Shown: positions 33,325 through 43,814 of the stretch, piece after piece | Position numbering within the stretch: the stretch's first letter is position 1 | How the letters are laid out: every line of letters begins with the position of its first letter | Assembly (NCBI RefSeq): GCF_034263275.1 | Contig: NZ_CP139559.1 | Coordinates: forward strand, 3,038,001-3,102,000 | DNA length: 64,000 nt | From: Mucilaginibacter sp. cycad4 | Lineage (GTDB): Bacteria > Bacteroidota > Bacteroidia > Sphingobacteriales > Sphingobacteriaceae | Reading direction: 5' to 3' | Translations under genes and position numbers: made by a program | The notes under the pieces: model-generated | Told to the model about the DNA's origin: nothing | The model's input: the letters and a program-made list of their open reading frames with translations, nothing else | The model's database searches: none

Positions 33325-33465
33325 TTAGAGGTTAGTGATTGGAGATTAAAGGTTAGTTACTACCGGTGCGATGGAATGACAAGCTCTATAAATTCCCTCA
33401 ATTCGTATAATTCGAGTTAAAAATCTTTGAAATCCTGAAAATCAAAAAAATCCTGGTTCAGACTA
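33325..33465. repeat. Degenerate word repeats after the DAC-like gene
   Basis: 33325-33357 carries GTTAGAGGTTAGTGATTGG and AGATTAAAGGTTAG, the reverse complement of the words near 1455-1495. 33421-33465 carries AATCTTTGAAATCCTGAAAA followed by ATCCTGGTTCAGAC. No stable hairpin or frame. Confidence 0.5.
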
Positions 33466-33735
33466 ATCGCAATTCAACAACAAATCATAATATTTCCTCA
33501 TCAACACCGTATCATAATTAACCAGCGACTGGTAAGCCTCTGACACAAGTTCATTGAGGATAGATGAACCCAACTGCCCGCCTCCGTTTGGGATAGAGTC
33601 GTAATAGACAATGATTTCCTTTACCCTTATTATTTCGTACAGTAACTGCTGAACCAAATCAGTCTGTGTACCCGTCTGCATGCCAGCCGAATTGCTATTC
33701 AGGAAATCTAAAGGATCATTAGTAGCAGGGGTCAT
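33463..33735 (-). CDS. Small hypothetical protein
   Basis: A 90-residue protein starting MTPATNDPLDFLNSNSAGM. I do not recognise a family. An N-terminal polar part is followed by helices TDLVQQLLYEIIRVKEIIVYY and SILNELVSEAYQSLVNYDTV. It ends LLLNCD. It lies upstream of the rpsO-pnp region but reads away from the DAC-like gene. Codon use is normal, and nothing overlaps it, so it is probably real. Cytoplasmic. Confidence 0.6.
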   Translation of the reverse strand: MTPATNDPLDFLNSNSAGMQTGTQTDLVQQLLYEIIRVKEIIVYYDSIPNGGGQLGSSILNELVSEAYQSLVNYDTVLMRKYYDLLLNCD

Positions 33736-33846
33736 TTTTTTGTCAAACAGGATCGGAATTATGGTTTTATCAACTACGTATTAACAGTTAACAAGTTTAA
33801 ACATCCGCTTTTTGTTTTAAAAAAATAAAAAAAATTGAAACAAAAT

Positions 33847-33875
33847 AACAAAACCCTCATAAAGAGGGTTTTGTT
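33847..33875 (-). terminator. Intrinsic terminator after pnp
   Basis: A 12-bp perfect stem (33847-33858 with 33864-33875) with a five-base loop; on the minus strand it runs into T-rich sequence. Confidence 0.9.
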
Positions 33876-33890
33876 ACTATAAAAAAATGC

Positions 33891-36023
33891 TTAGTTGCTT
33901 TGTTTTGGCTCCGGTTTCGGTAATAAAACCTTGCGCGATAACTTCAGTTTACCTTGTTTATCTACATCAAGCAGTTTTACCCTCACTTCGTCACCTATCT
34001 GGAAGATACCATCCATAGTTTCAATACGGCGGTGATCAATTTCAGATATGTGCAGCAAGCCATCTTTACCAGGCATGATCTCAACAAATGCACCAAACGG
34101 CATGATTGATTTTACTTTACCTTCGTAAATTTCGCCTACCTCAGGTTTTGAAGCGATGGCGCGAATGCGGCCCAAAGCAGCGTCGATAGATGCTTTATTA
34201 TCGGCAAATACCTGAACAATACCCTGGTTGTCTTTTTCTTCGATAGAAATAGTGGCGCCTGTTTCGCGTTGCATTTCCTGGATGATTTTGCCACCGGGCC
34301 CGATAACTGCACCAATAAATTCTTTATCAATTTTGATGGTAACAATACGCGGAGCATGTGGCTTGTAATCGGCACGAGCCTCGGTAATGGTTTTAGCCAT
34401 TTCGCCAAGGATGTGTAAACGACCGTCTTTAGCCTGGTTTAACGCGTTGGTTAATACTTCATATGAAAGGCCGTTGATCTTTAAGTCCATCTGTACTGCA
34501 ACGATACCGTTCTTAGTACCTGTTACTTTAAAGTCCATATCACCCAGGTGGTCTTCATCACCAAGGATATCAGAAAGGATAGCATATTTGGTACCCATTT
34601 CGTTGGTGATCAAGCCCATAGCAATACCTGATACAGGCTCTTTAATTTTAACACCGGCATCCATCAGCGCCAGTGTACCGGCACAAACAGTAGCCATTGA
34701 TGACGAACCGTTTGATTCCAAAATATCAGAAACTACACGGATAGTGTATGGGTTTTCATCTTCAGATGGTAATACCTGTTTCAATGAACGCATAGCCAGG
34801 TTACCATGACCAATTTCGCGGCGGCCGGCACCCCTGTTAGGCCTAACCTCACCGGTTGAAAAACCAGGGAAATTGTAGTGTAACAGGAATTTTTGGTATC
34901 CGTTAATGAAAGCACCGTCAATCATTTGCTCATCATCCTTAGCACCTAAGGTAACGGTAGTTAATGACTGAGTTTCGCCACGGGTAAATACAGCCGAACC
35001 GTGAGCAGATGGCAAATAACCAACTTCGCTCCATATCGGGCGGATCTGCGTAGTAGTACGACCGTCTAAACGTTTACCTTCGTCTAATACAAGGTTACGG
35101 ATAGCATCATACTCCACATCGTGGTAGTATTTTTTGGCAAGGCCTTTGGTGATATCATCAATCTCGCCTAAAGTTTCGATATAAGCATCACGTACTTCTT
35201 TAAATTTAGCACTACGCTCTTCTTTTGCCGACGCAGCCGAAGCAATAGCGTAAACCTGGTCATAAGTAGCGGCGTAGATGGCTTTTTTCAAATCCTCGTT
35301 GCTGTGCTCATGGCTGTAAACACGTTTTTCGGTTTTACCAACTTCAATGGTCAGTTCTTTTTGAGCTAAACATTGAAGTTTGATAGCAGTGTGGGCAAAT
35401 TTGATGGCTTCAACCAATTCAGCTTCCTGAATTTCTTTTGATTCGCCCTCAACCATGTTGATATCATGCTCGCTGCCTGCAACAATAAATTCTAAAGTTG
35501 CATTTTCAAGCTGGCTTAAAGTAGGGTTAATTACTAACTGGCCGTCAATTTTAGCAACACGTACTTCAGAGATAGGGCCGTTAAAAGGAATGTTAGATAC
35601 AGATAAAGCTGCAGATGCTGCCAAACCGGCCAATGCATCGGGCATGATATCTTTATCGGCAGATATTAAAGAGATCATCACTTGTGTATCAGCGTGATAA
35701 TCTTCAGGGAATAATGGACGCAAAGCACGGTCAACCAAACGTGAGATCAATACCTCATAGTCTGATAAACGGGCCTCGCGGCGTAAAAAACCACCCGGGA
35801 TACGGCCTGTTGCAGCGTATTTTTCCTGGTAGTCAACAGATAATGGCAAGAAGTCAACACCTTCTTTAGCTTCAGGCGATGATACAACAGTAGCAAGCAA
35901 CATGGTATCACCCATTTTCACTACTACCGAGCCATCCGCTTGTTTGGCCAGCTTACCTGTTTCGATCTCAATGGTGCGTCCGTCGCCCAGATCAATAACT
36001 TTTTTAATTACGTTTAAACTCAT
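33891..36023 (-). CDS. pnp: Polyribonucleotide nucleotidyltransferase (PNPase)
   Basis: 710 residues from the ATG at 36021-36023 ([16 protein letters not shown]); an in-frame ATG seven codons upstream is possible but less typical. The enzyme degrades RNA phosphorolytically from the 3' end and is part of the degradosome. Two RNase PH-like core domains (about 1-220 and 320-550) enclose an alpha-helical domain. A KH domain with [19 protein letters not shown] and an S1 domain with [20 protein letters not shown] follow. It sits downstream of rpsO on the same strand, the widespread rpsO-pnp order. Confidence 0.97.
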   Translation of the reverse strand: MSLNVIKKVIDLGDGRTIEIETGKLAKQADGSVVVKMGDTMLLATVVSSPEAKEGVDFLPLSVDYQEKYAATGRIPGGFLRREARLSDYEVLISRLVDRALRPLFPEDYHADTQVMISLISADKDIMPDALAGLAASAALSVSNIPFNGPISEVRVAKIDGQLVINPTLSQLENATLEFIVAGSEHDINMVEGESKEIQEAELVEAIKFAHTAIKLQCLAQKELTIEVGKTEKRVYSHEHSNEDLKKAIYAATYDQVYAIASAASAKEERSAKFKEVRDAYIETLGEIDDITKGLAKKYYHDVEYDAIRNLVLDEGKRLDGRTTTQIRPIWSEVGYLPSAHGSAVFTRGETQSLTTVTLGAKDDEQMIDGAFINGYQKFLLHYNFPGFSTGEVRPNRGAGRREIGHGNLAMRSLKQVLPSEDENPYTIRVVSDILESNGSSSMATVCAGTLALMDAGVKIKEPVSGIAMGLITNEMGTKYAILSDILGDEDHLGDMDFKVTGTKNGIVAVQMDLKINGLSYEVLTNALNQAKDGRLHILGEMAKTITEARADYKPHAPRIVTIKIDKEFIGAVIGPGGKIIQEMQRETGATISIEEKDNQGIVQVFADNKASIDAALGRIRAIASKPEVGEIYEGKVKSIMPFGAFVEIMPGKDGLLHISEIDHRRIETMDGIFQIGDEVRVKLLDVDKQGKLKLSRKVLLPKPEPKQSN

Positions 36024-36102
36024 CTTTTTTTGTTTGTGATGCACTTTTCATCTTCGGGAGCGCATCGGATTTTATGTGTGTAAATATATGTTTCAAAAGT
36101 AA

Positions 36103-36132
36103 AAAAGCCATCCTAAAATGGGGATGGCTTTT
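36103..36132 (-). terminator. Hairpin between rpsO and pnp
   Basis: An 11-bp stem (36103-36113 with 36122-36132, AAAAGCCATCC) with an eight-base loop, followed on the minus strand by a T-rich run. Probably a terminator for rpsO with partial read-through into pnp. Confidence 0.85.
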
Positions 36133-36150
36133 AAATAAAAAAGGAGAGAA

Positions 36151-36429
36151 TTACTTAATGATATCCCTTAGCTGTAAAGCTTTGATGATAGCACGGTACC
36201 TTTCAATGTCTTTATTATACAGGTAAGCAAGTAACGCACGGCGTTTACCTACTAATTTTTGTAGCGATAATTGAGTTGAAAAATCCTTTTTGTTTTTTTT
36301 CAAATGCCCTGTTAAGTGAGCAATACGGGTAGTAAATAAAGCTACCTGACCTTCGGCCGAACCTGTGTCAGCTGCTGATTTACCGTGTTTTGCAAAGATC
36401 TCTGCCTTTGCTTCTTTACCTAAATACAT
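36151..36429 (-). CDS. rpsO: 30S ribosomal protein S15
   Basis: A 92-residue protein with the S15 signature DTGSAEGQVALFTTRI and LTGHLKKNKKDFSTQLSLQK followed by KRRALLAYL. It binds 16S rRNA in the central domain early in 30S assembly. In many bacteria S15 represses its own translation and pnp follows it, as here. Slightly longer than the E. coli protein (89). A promoter box with good spacing lies upstream at 36476-36505. Confidence 0.96.
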   Translation of the reverse strand: MYLGKEAKAEIFAKHGKSAADTGSAEGQVALFTTRIAHLTGHLKKNKKDFSTQLSLQKLVGKRRALLAYLYNKDIERYRAIIKALQLRDIIK

Positions 36430-36475
36430 TACTTGAATAATATTAAAGCGTTAACTATTTTATTAATTGTGGGTG

Positions 36476-36505
36476 CAAAGATAGCGATTAATTATGCAAA
36501 TGCAA
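36476..36505 (-). promoter_or_regulatory. Promoter of rpsO
   Basis: On the minus strand TTG is followed after 19 bases by TATCTTTG (36476-36483), a good fit to the Bacteroidota -33/-7 promoter. Confidence 0.65.
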
Positions 36506-36814
36506 GGGGCAGGAATAATTTTGGAGTGAGTGGTTGATTGGGTTGGTTATGTGAGTGGCTGATTAGGTGAATGGTTGATGTACACCTTTATTTTATATAT
36601 AAAATTTATATATAAAACGTGTATAACGCAAACTGTCTGCTCCAAATTGCTAACTGAACTACGGCGTTACCTTCGGCCCGCGCTATACGCTCATACGGCT
36701 GCAGCTCTTATCCATTTGGCCGGTATCCGCCCCTATCGCTAACGCGGCTTTTGCGGACATTAAAGCACCATTCACTTAATCAACTACTCACCTACCCATG
36801 CAATTTAGAAAAAC
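36506..36814. other. Intergenic stretch with tandem and inverted word repeats
   Basis: GTGAGTGGTTGATTGGG at about 36526 is repeated in tandem as GTGAGTGGCTGATTAGG at 36551, and again in inverted form at 36766-36791. Between them lie an AT-rich palindromic run (about 36590-36617) and roughly 130 bases of GC-richer DNA without a frame. No gene. Confidence 0.5.
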
Positions 36815-39055
36815 TTAATTACTGCCCATTATCAAGGCCTTCGCTTTTTCAAGGGGTTCGTCAATTCCTGCTTTGATACCTTTAATAGTAGGTTTTATTT
36901 CAACATCAATTTTCACGCCCTTTCGCTGTGTTTGAGTTCCATCAGGGTACAAAATACCTATCCCCGAAAACATCGTACTTATACTGCCCGGCAATATAAT
37001 TTGCGATACATTACCATCTGCGCCCGCTGTTGTACTCCCGATAACCTTAACATTGGGCGAACTCTGAAAAGCCATTGTTGTATACTCGGCCTGGCTCTGT
37101 GATTGCTCATTTACGATCACTACAACTTTGCCCTGGTAAGAATTATCCGGTTTAATATCCAACGCTGGTGTTTCTACAAATAAACCAGGCCGATTAATAC
37201 TGCCATTTGTAAACTTAACAAATGGAGCAGGGCCCGACTTAATGTATGCGCCAAATGTAAATGGCATAAACTCCGAAGGGTAACAGCGCATGTCAATGAT
37301 AATACCTTTTGTGTTCTTAAACATCAACCTTATAGCGGGCAGATTTGCATTATGGTATTTCCCCGGATACAGGTAGCCTATTTGTTCATTAATTAAATAG
37401 TAGCCCGGATCTTTAACATTAACATTGCTGTTATTCATTAAGCCGGCCTTGGAAACAAGTACGCCTTCATTAGCTGCACTTAAAGCATTTCCATTTCGTT
37501 GTATTGTAAAATCAAAGCGCGGATTGTTGCTTCTCAATAAATAATTGCCCGGCATATCTCTTAATTGGGTAGCATAGTTGGACGCGGCAGTTATGGGCAG
37601 GTATTTTCTGATCAGTTCGTCGACGGTAATATTGTTAATAGCCCGTATTTCATCCCCTATTCTGAATTTTTCTTTAACAGCAAGCGAATCAGATTCAAAA
37701 CCGGTTATCACCAGTTTATTCTCCACAAACCCAGCTTTAAATGATGGCCGGTATTTACCGCGATAAGCTTCCAACTCAATATTACCACTCCAGATATTAG
37801 CGTGTGTATCATGAATACCGCTGATGAGCTTAAGCGTTGTGAGTATATATTCCGTTGAATTTTTATTACTAACAAATTGAGGAATAAACTCAGGCAAGGT
37901 TTGGTTCCAATCTTTTCCTATTAAATGTTTGTAAGGAAAAAAGTACTGCACCATATTCCAATATTTAAACAAGCATAGCAAACGGTAACCTGCATCCGGA
38001 TATTTCATTTTGTAATATCCATTTTCGTGATCGAATAAGGGATTGCCTACTCCCTCGGCCATGTTTACATAATAACTTTCGCTGATTTTATGGTTATTTA
38101 AAATAAATTGAAGCTTATCAACAAGTGATTTATTGAGCACCGAATGATCAAACAGATTACTGTAATCGGGTTTGGGTTTAACCGAGCTACCAATATCAGG
38201 CTTACAATTGTCACAAATATTCACTTTACCAAACTTATCAGTCCATTGCTCAAGCGCCTGGCTTAACTCGTTATTATTACGCGCTTTTATAACAGCCGGC
38301 ATTACCCTAAAAAGCTCGGCATCCATATTGAAATCTCCTTTGGCAACAGCAGGATGATGATATTTTAAAAAGCCCCAAACCTGACCGAGCAGTCTTAAAT
38401 TAGTAATTGCTTGCGGGTTAAGCGTAATGGTATTAACCCCCGAGCCATTTTTGAAAGCAGTATCAAGGTCGGCTTTTACCCGGGCTATCTCCTTATACGC
38501 TACATTTTCGATGGACTTGCCATCAATAAAGAGTTGCAAATTATCAATCCAAACTTTCCCCTTGCCCACTAACAGCCCGCCGCCAACTATATTAATCGCC
38601 TTTTGGCTGTTGTAAGGTAATTTGATGCTATATTGTTTCCAGTCGGCTGTGCCATGGATATTTTGCCCCTGCATATTATCAAAAGCGGATGTACCGTCAA
38701 TCCGAAGCCACAATCCCGCAAAGCCAGAGCTCACTCCTTCGATTTTCAGATATCCTCTTAGTTCAATCTCATTTCCTTCAAATCTTTTTGGAATAGCAAA
38801 GCTAACAATACCATACCCGGCACTATCAACCGCTGAAGCAACGGACAATGCATATTTACCATGCTGTACGGCAATGCTATCTATTCCATATTTATAATCA
38901 CGACCGTCAGAATGGCTCCAACCCTCAGGATATTTACTTTTATGATTTATTTTTTCAAAATCGCCATTTAATAAATCTCGTTGGTTTTGGCCATTTGATT
39001 TATTGCAACTAAACAAACACGTTATGAGGCATAAAGGCACCAGGAAGTTTTTCAT
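36815..39055 (-). CDS. S41-family (tail-specific) peptidase lipoprotein
   Basis: A 746-residue exported protein with a lipoprotein signal (LVPLCLITCLFSC, Cys16). Residues about 28-180 form a jelly-roll-like domain (YGIVSFAIPKRFEGN); a helical part and a PDZ-like region (about 430-480, FRIGDEIRAINNITVDE) precede the C-terminal S41 domain. Its catalytic core is seen as KVVVIVNEQSQSQAEYTTMA, with the Ser nucleophile in SQSQAE, and VIGSTTAGADGNVS. The role in the cell envelope is not known. Monocistronic. Confidence 0.85.
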   Translation of the reverse strand: MKNFLVPLCLITCLFSCNKSNGQNQRDLLNGDFEKINHKSKYPEGWSHSDGRDYKYGIDSIAVQHGKYALSVASAVDSAGYGIVSFAIPKRFEGNEIELRGYLKIEGVSSGFAGLWLRIDGTSAFDNMQGQNIHGTADWKQYSIKLPYNSQKAINIVGGGLLVGKGKVWIDNLQLFIDGKSIENVAYKEIARVKADLDTAFKNGSGVNTITLNPQAITNLRLLGQVWGFLKYHHPAVAKGDFNMDAELFRVMPAVIKARNNNELSQALEQWTDKFGKVNICDNCKPDIGSSVKPKPDYSNLFDHSVLNKSLVDKLQFILNNHKISESYYVNMAEGVGNPLFDHENGYYKMKYPDAGYRLLCLFKYWNMVQYFFPYKHLIGKDWNQTLPEFIPQFVSNKNSTEYILTTLKLISGIHDTHANIWSGNIELEAYRGKYRPSFKAGFVENKLVITGFESDSLAVKEKFRIGDEIRAINNITVDELIRKYLPITAASNYATQLRDMPGNYLLRSNNPRFDFTIQRNGNALSAANEGVLVSKAGLMNNSNVNVKDPGYYLINEQIGYLYPGKYHNANLPAIRLMFKNTKGIIIDMRCYPSEFMPFTFGAYIKSGPAPFVKFTNGSINRPGLFVETPALDIKPDNSYQGKVVVIVNEQSQSQAEYTTMAFQSSPNVKVIGSTTAGADGNVSQIILPGSISTMFSGIGILYPDGTQTQRKGVKIDVEIKPTIKGIKAGIDEPLEKAKALIMGSN

Positions 39056-39174
39056 CGATTTGGATAGGTTAAGTTTATAATGAAACCAAAACGCTATTTC
39101 TTATAATTTAATATATAGCAAATCATAAAAAGTAGCGTGTACCCATTGTACCAACAAAAATGCCGGGTAAATCG

Positions 39175-40977
39175 TTACTTCCCCTCCGTCCAGCTCTTAA
39201 AAATGGCGGCCTGTAGTTTATCCTGATTAGGCAGCGGCGTGATCTTAAATGTTTTTTCATGTAATCTGCCTAAAACAATGGTTACGTCCTTCTTCTCTCC
39301 GTTTTTTAGTAAACCCAAGGTTAGGTTATCGCCTGTATTTTTTGTTTCGAAGGCTTTAAAAAGTACATCTTTTGTAGCTGGGGCGCCATCAACTGTAAGT
39401 ATAACTGTACGCCCTCTGATACCCTTATCCCATGCCGGCGATTTATAAGCTACAGTATTGATCCGGAGGGTATCGCCCTGCTGCCGTACATTAAGACCGG
39501 CCCATGATTCAGATACTACCCTGGTTGCCGTATCAACAGCCAGGCCACCATAAGCAAAGTACTTAGGATAATCGGGAGGTTTAACGGTTGATGCGTATTC
39601 AAATACTTCGGGTAAAGGCATGCCTGCCATTTTTTCGCATTCGTTCCTAAATTCCTGCTCTGTAAAACCACGGTTCAGCTTTTTGTAATACTTATAATAA
39701 AGCAGGCGCATTACATCATCAAGCGTTTTTTTGTTTTGAGTAGCGTGGCGGATGCTGAAATCAAGCATCAAACCCAAAATCGGCCCTTTATCATAATAAG
39801 AGATCGTTTTATTAAAATCGTCACCCTGTCGGCCGTTGGGCCCGTCATCCCAGGTATCATAACTGGCCTGTGTTGCCGATTGGTATAAATGCCCGGGCTG
39901 GTTCTCGTAGTTGCGCAGGTTGTTCTGAAAATCGCCAAACATATCTTCATTATTCATTAAACCGGCATGCCTGGTTATCATGTATTCATAATAAACCGTA
40001 AACCCTTCTGATACCCACAGCATATTGGTATGATTTTCTTTCGAGTAGTCAAAGGGCCCAAGTTCAACCGGTCTGATCCGTTTAACATTGTAGTGGTGAA
40101 AATATTCGTGCGCTATAAAGTTGTACAGCTTTTTACGGGCTTCGGGCGTATTAAACCCTTCGCCTCCGCTAAAGCTTAGCGAGGTTGAGTTTAAATGCTC
40201 AATACCGCCGCCGCCCGCGCCTATTGATAAAAAGGTATAATGCGTATATGGAATTTCGCCTATGATGTTGCTGCCTGTCACTACGATCTTTTTCAGATCA
40301 TCCATAAACGCCTGTCTGTCGAAAGCAGGCAACTTATAACCTATGAAATTATGCGGCTTGTTTTGCACACTGAACGCAGGCAGTACTTCCAGCTCGCCCA
40401 TTAAAAACGGGCTGTCATAAAGCACATCAAAATCGGCTGCTTTGTAAACATGGTATTGCCCCTTCAGAGTATCCAGCCCGGTTGCTACCAGGTTGCTCCA
40501 TTTGCTGTAAGGCTTCATTTGGATGGTGACTGGATGGCGTAATTCCTGGTCGAGATACATAAACAGGCCTCCGGGGGTAATGTAGCCTCTTGTTTCGTCA
40601 AGGTAAACGTTGCCTACAAACGGCACAACTGCCTTAACATCATACGAGATCTTTACATCGCCGGCCAAAGGATTAATAACCTTCCAGGTATCCTTTGTTG
40701 GCTTATCAAATTTAAGCGCGGTTCCTTTGGCATCGACAACAGTAAAATTTTGTACTGCACCTGCAAAATTGATCAGCTGGTAATATCCCGGTGTCCAAAC
40801 GCACATTTTAAAATCGAGCGTTTTGAGGTGGGTTTTATTGGTCAACTCAACATGGTACAAATGTTCGGCTGCCTTTTCCATCGACACCGAATATTGCATA
40901 TTAACAGGTTGCTGGGCCCAAACGCCAGCACAAAAAAACAGGCAAAATGACAGGGTTAAATTAGATAGTAATTTCAT
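39175..40977 (-). CDS. M61-family glycyl aminopeptidase with PDZ domain
   Basis: A 600-residue exported metallopeptidase with a signal peptide ending near residue 21 (GVWAQ). The zinc motif is His290-Glu291-x-x-His294 in AHEYFHHYNVKRIRP with Glu324 in SEGFTVYYEYM as third ligand. The N-terminal domain is beta-rich and a PDZ domain (about 480-570, VRQQGDTLRINTVAYKSPAW) follows the catalytic part. M61 enzymes release N-terminal Gly or Ala. It lies beside the S41 peptidase on the same strand, 119 bases upstream of it. Confidence 0.92.
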   Translation of the reverse strand: MKLLSNLTLSFCLFFCAGVWAQQPVNMQYSVSMEKAAEHLYHVELTNKTHLKTLDFKMCVWTPGYYQLINFAGAVQNFTVVDAKGTALKFDKPTKDTWKVINPLAGDVKISYDVKAVVPFVGNVYLDETRGYITPGGLFMYLDQELRHPVTIQMKPYSKWSNLVATGLDTLKGQYHVYKAADFDVLYDSPFLMGELEVLPAFSVQNKPHNFIGYKLPAFDRQAFMDDLKKIVVTGSNIIGEIPYTHYTFLSIGAGGGGIEHLNSTSLSFSGGEGFNTPEARKKLYNFIAHEYFHHYNVKRIRPVELGPFDYSKENHTNMLWVSEGFTVYYEYMITRHAGLMNNEDMFGDFQNNLRNYENQPGHLYQSATQASYDTWDDGPNGRQGDDFNKTISYYDKGPILGLMLDFSIRHATQNKKTLDDVMRLLYYKYYKKLNRGFTEQEFRNECEKMAGMPLPEVFEYASTVKPPDYPKYFAYGGLAVDTATRVVSESWAGLNVRQQGDTLRINTVAYKSPAWDKGIRGRTVILTVDGAPATKDVLFKAFETKNTGDNLTLGLLKNGEKKDVTIVLGRLHEKTFKITPLPNQDKLQAAIFKSWTEGK

Positions 40978-41141
40978 TATCTGCTTGGGTTTTGCCGAAT
41001 ATAATAAACAGCGGTTTATTTATTTCGCCAATCACCGGAAATTAGCCCGAAAGATGCAGGTATTTATTCCCGGGGGATAAATTTTACAAGGTGGTTTAGT
41101 TTAAGAAAAACAGGCCATGTCAAACTTATATCCCGAATAAA

Positions 41142-43802
41142 CTAATCCCCCGGCAACCCATCTTCAAACCCACAATCGCCACTGCTTGCAGCAGGGTCCA
41201 GGTTCCAGGCCGAAGTCAGGAAATAAGGTGCTGTACCATCGGCATTCTTAGTACTATAGGTACATTTAATCACCCTGCTTTCGCCTGGTGCCAGTGAGAT
41301 ATAGTTATCGCTAAAGATCACAGGTAAAATATCGTCACCACCTTGCCCTTTTAAAGCGCGCAGATGTACAAAAAACGCAACTGCAGTGCCTGTATTTTTG
41401 ATGGTTACCGCATACGAGGTACTGTCCCCTTCGGCTTTGCCTGTTTGGCTAACCACTAATTTAGTTTTGGGTAAAGATTGCAGGGCCGAATAATCCGCGT
41501 AAGCCGATTGTGGCGTAGTAAACCAGTTTGATTTTTTCCAGTTCAGCTCATCACCTTTTTTGGAGAGCCAGTACCAGTTGATGCTTTTAGATTCACCGCT
41601 TTTATCGCTTAGTTCAAGGCGTAAAAAGTAAGTATCCGTTAAGCCCACAATGGCGGGCAGGGCGAATAATCTTTTTGATGCATCGGCACCAATATTGGCA
41701 GTAGTGGTTTTACTGAATTTATTTGACCCGTCCAGGTTATAAACATCAGCCTTAACTTTTAAACCTGTAAAGGTTTTTAAATAGGAGTTGATAACCGCTA
41801 CCTCATTTGCTTTGTATGAATACAGCACGTGCAGGGGTTCCATGGCTTTTTTCATACCAAAGTAAGTGCCCGCAGGGTACAGATAATAATCATATGTATG
41901 CCAGATAATGCCCGGCCACGGATTGCTCAGCATCCATTGCACCACGCCGGTGGCAGTTTGGTATTTGTTTAATCCGTATGCTTCCATCATGGCGCGGTGG
42001 GCCTCGTAATTTTGTGCCTGAGCTTTGGCTACATAGTTTTTAATGGATGCCGTTTCGCCGTAACGACTGTAAAGCGCCCTGGTGAATACCTTTGTCGTAC
42101 CAAATGAGCCTGTACCGCAATGATAGTTCCAGGCGGCTGAGGTTACGTTCAGCGAATCTTTTGGAATAAATTTCACCAAGCTTTCATATGGCGGGATAGA
42201 CGGGCCGGGCGAAATCTCGGTAGCAAAGCTGTAAGTACCGCCATACTTTTTGGCGGCATCGGTTTCCCAGTATATTGGCGGTACCCATTCATACGGACCA
42301 GCCATTTTTACGCCACTATAGCCCGATACTTTTGATTTACTTTCATTGGCGGTTGCCAATAAAGGGTTGGGCCATTTTAACTGCTTTTCAATCTTCAGGT
42401 AATCGCGCTCAACCGAGGTGTCTGTCGGCGGCATATCACTGCCGTTGAGCCATACAAATAAGCTGGCTTTGTTGCGCAGCCAGTACATCACACTGCTATC
42501 TGATGCCATGGCAACTTTTCGCTCGGCGGCATCCCATTTTTCGGGGTGTTGCCAGGTGCCGCAGCACATCCAGCCGTTCATCACCATAAGGCCGTATTTA
42601 TCGCACAGGTCGTAAAAATTATCGTCCTCCATTTTACCCTCGGAGCGCACAATGTTCATATTCATATCACGCACCAAACGGATTTCCTGCTCCTGCCTTT
42701 GAGGCGAACGGCGCTGGAAAATATCAGGCGACCAGGCCGCGCCTCTTAACATAATAGGCTTACCATTCACAATAAACTCCCGCGACTGGTTATCATCAAT
42801 GATCTTAGATGTAAACTGCCTGATCCCAAAGTTTTCGCTCACCGAATTACTCAGCTTTTTATTAACCACAGCCGATATTTCAATACGATTGAGATTTGGC
42901 TTACCATATTGCCAGGGCCACCAGATGGATGGGCCCTTAACATTAAGCTGCTTAAACTCCGAAGGCGAAAAGTTTACATTCTTCGACTCGTTAGCCAGCA
43001 GGTGTACTTTTTTCTCGAAGGATATATTTTCGTTGATCTTGCCTTTGATCACCGCGTCCTGGGCTTTATTGGTGTAGTTGGTTACCTGGGCATCTACGGT
43101 TAAATGGGCTACCGCAAGCGAAGGAAGGTCAAAATCGGTAGTAACCAGCGGAAACTTCACGCCTACCTTGTTGTAGGTTTTTACCTCAACATTATTGATG
43201 ATGCCACCATTATAATCCTGCGGATAAGGGATCCAGTCGGCATAGTCAATGGCCAGGTCACCATTACGTTTGTTTGGTGTAAAAGGCCTGAGTACTTCAA
43301 TAGCTAAAGTATTAGTGCCACTATAGTTGATATTTTTAGTGAGGTCAAGATCAATGATGCGGTACGGGCCCTTTACTTTTGTTGAATCGGCTATTTTAAC
43401 CCCGTTGAACCAAACGTTGGCTTTATAGTTGATGCCATGTAAACGAAGGATCACGTTCTTGCCATTTTCGGCAGCGGGCAGGTTAAACTCCTTCCTGAAC
43501 CACCATGGCTTATCCAGTTTAGGATCTGCCAGTTTTTCAAGGTTCCTGCCCATAAACGGATCGAAATTATATACATGATTGGCCAGTAAACCAGCTAAAA
43601 TGGTTGACGGCACGCTTACTTTATACCAGCCCTGGGTATCAAATTTTTCTTTCGAGATGTCTGTAGCAGCGGCGGGTGCTGTAACTGCCGATTGCATTTG
43701 CCAGTCATCCTTCAACAGCAAATTAAAATTCTCATGCCGCCCCTGCGCAAATACCCTTGTACCAAGCAGGACAATTACCGACATTAATAATATTTTTTTC
43801 AT
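41142..43802 (-). CDS. GH2 exo-beta-D-glucosaminidase-like enzyme
   Basis: An 886-residue exported GH2 protein with a signal peptide (residues 1-19, ending VFAQ). Sugar-binding jelly-roll (about 30-210), Ig-like, TIM-barrel and C-terminal beta domains follow. The acid/base is Asp456 in WLNGSDMPPT and the nucleophile Glu529 in SFATEISPGPS. An Asp acid/base in an NGSD motif, 73 residues before the Glu, is the pattern of exo-beta-D-glucosaminidases (CsxA type, where the residues are Asp469 and Glu541) and not of ordinary beta-galactosidases or mannosidases. Expected to release glucosamine from the ends of chitosan chains. First cleavage partner of the two genes upstream. Confidence 0.85.
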   Translation of the reverse strand: MKKILLMSVIVLLGTRVFAQGRHENFNLLLKDDWQMQSAVTAPAAATDISKEKFDTQGWYKVSVPSTILAGLLANHVYNFDPFMGRNLEKLADPKLDKPWWFRKEFNLPAAENGKNVILRLHGINYKANVWFNGVKIADSTKVKGPYRIIDLDLTKNINYSGTNTLAIEVLRPFTPNKRNGDLAIDYADWIPYPQDYNGGIINNVEVKTYNKVGVKFPLVTTDFDLPSLAVAHLTVDAQVTNYTNKAQDAVIKGKINENISFEKKVHLLANESKNVNFSPSEFKQLNVKGPSIWWPWQYGKPNLNRIEISAVVNKKLSNSVSENFGIRQFTSKIIDDNQSREFIVNGKPIMLRGAAWSPDIFQRRSPQRQEQEIRLVRDMNMNIVRSEGKMEDDNFYDLCDKYGLMVMNGWMCCGTWQHPEKWDAAERKVAMASDSSVMYWLRNKASLFVWLNGSDMPPTDTSVERDYLKIEKQLKWPNPLLATANESKSKVSGYSGVKMAGPYEWVPPIYWETDAAKKYGGTYSFATEISPGPSIPPYESLVKFIPKDSLNVTSAAWNYHCGTGSFGTTKVFTRALYSRYGETASIKNYVAKAQAQNYEAHRAMMEAYGLNKYQTATGVVQWMLSNPWPGIIWHTYDYYLYPAGTYFGMKKAMEPLHVLYSYKANEVAVINSYLKTFTGLKVKADVYNLDGSNKFSKTTTANIGADASKRLFALPAIVGLTDTYFLRLELSDKSGESKSINWYWLSKKGDELNWKKSNWFTTPQSAYADYSALQSLPKTKLVVSQTGKAEGDSTSYAVTIKNTGTAVAFFVHLRALKGQGGDDILPVIFSDNYISLAPGESRVIKCTYSTKNADGTAPYFLTSAWNLDPAASSGDCGFEDGLPGD

Positions 43803-43814
43803 GACAGATTAACT

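Noticed and set aside
36590..36620. AT-rich palindromic run as an origin or terminator
   Set aside because: TATATA-type self-complementarity is expected in such AT-rich DNA, and no DnaA boxes or T-tail accompany it.
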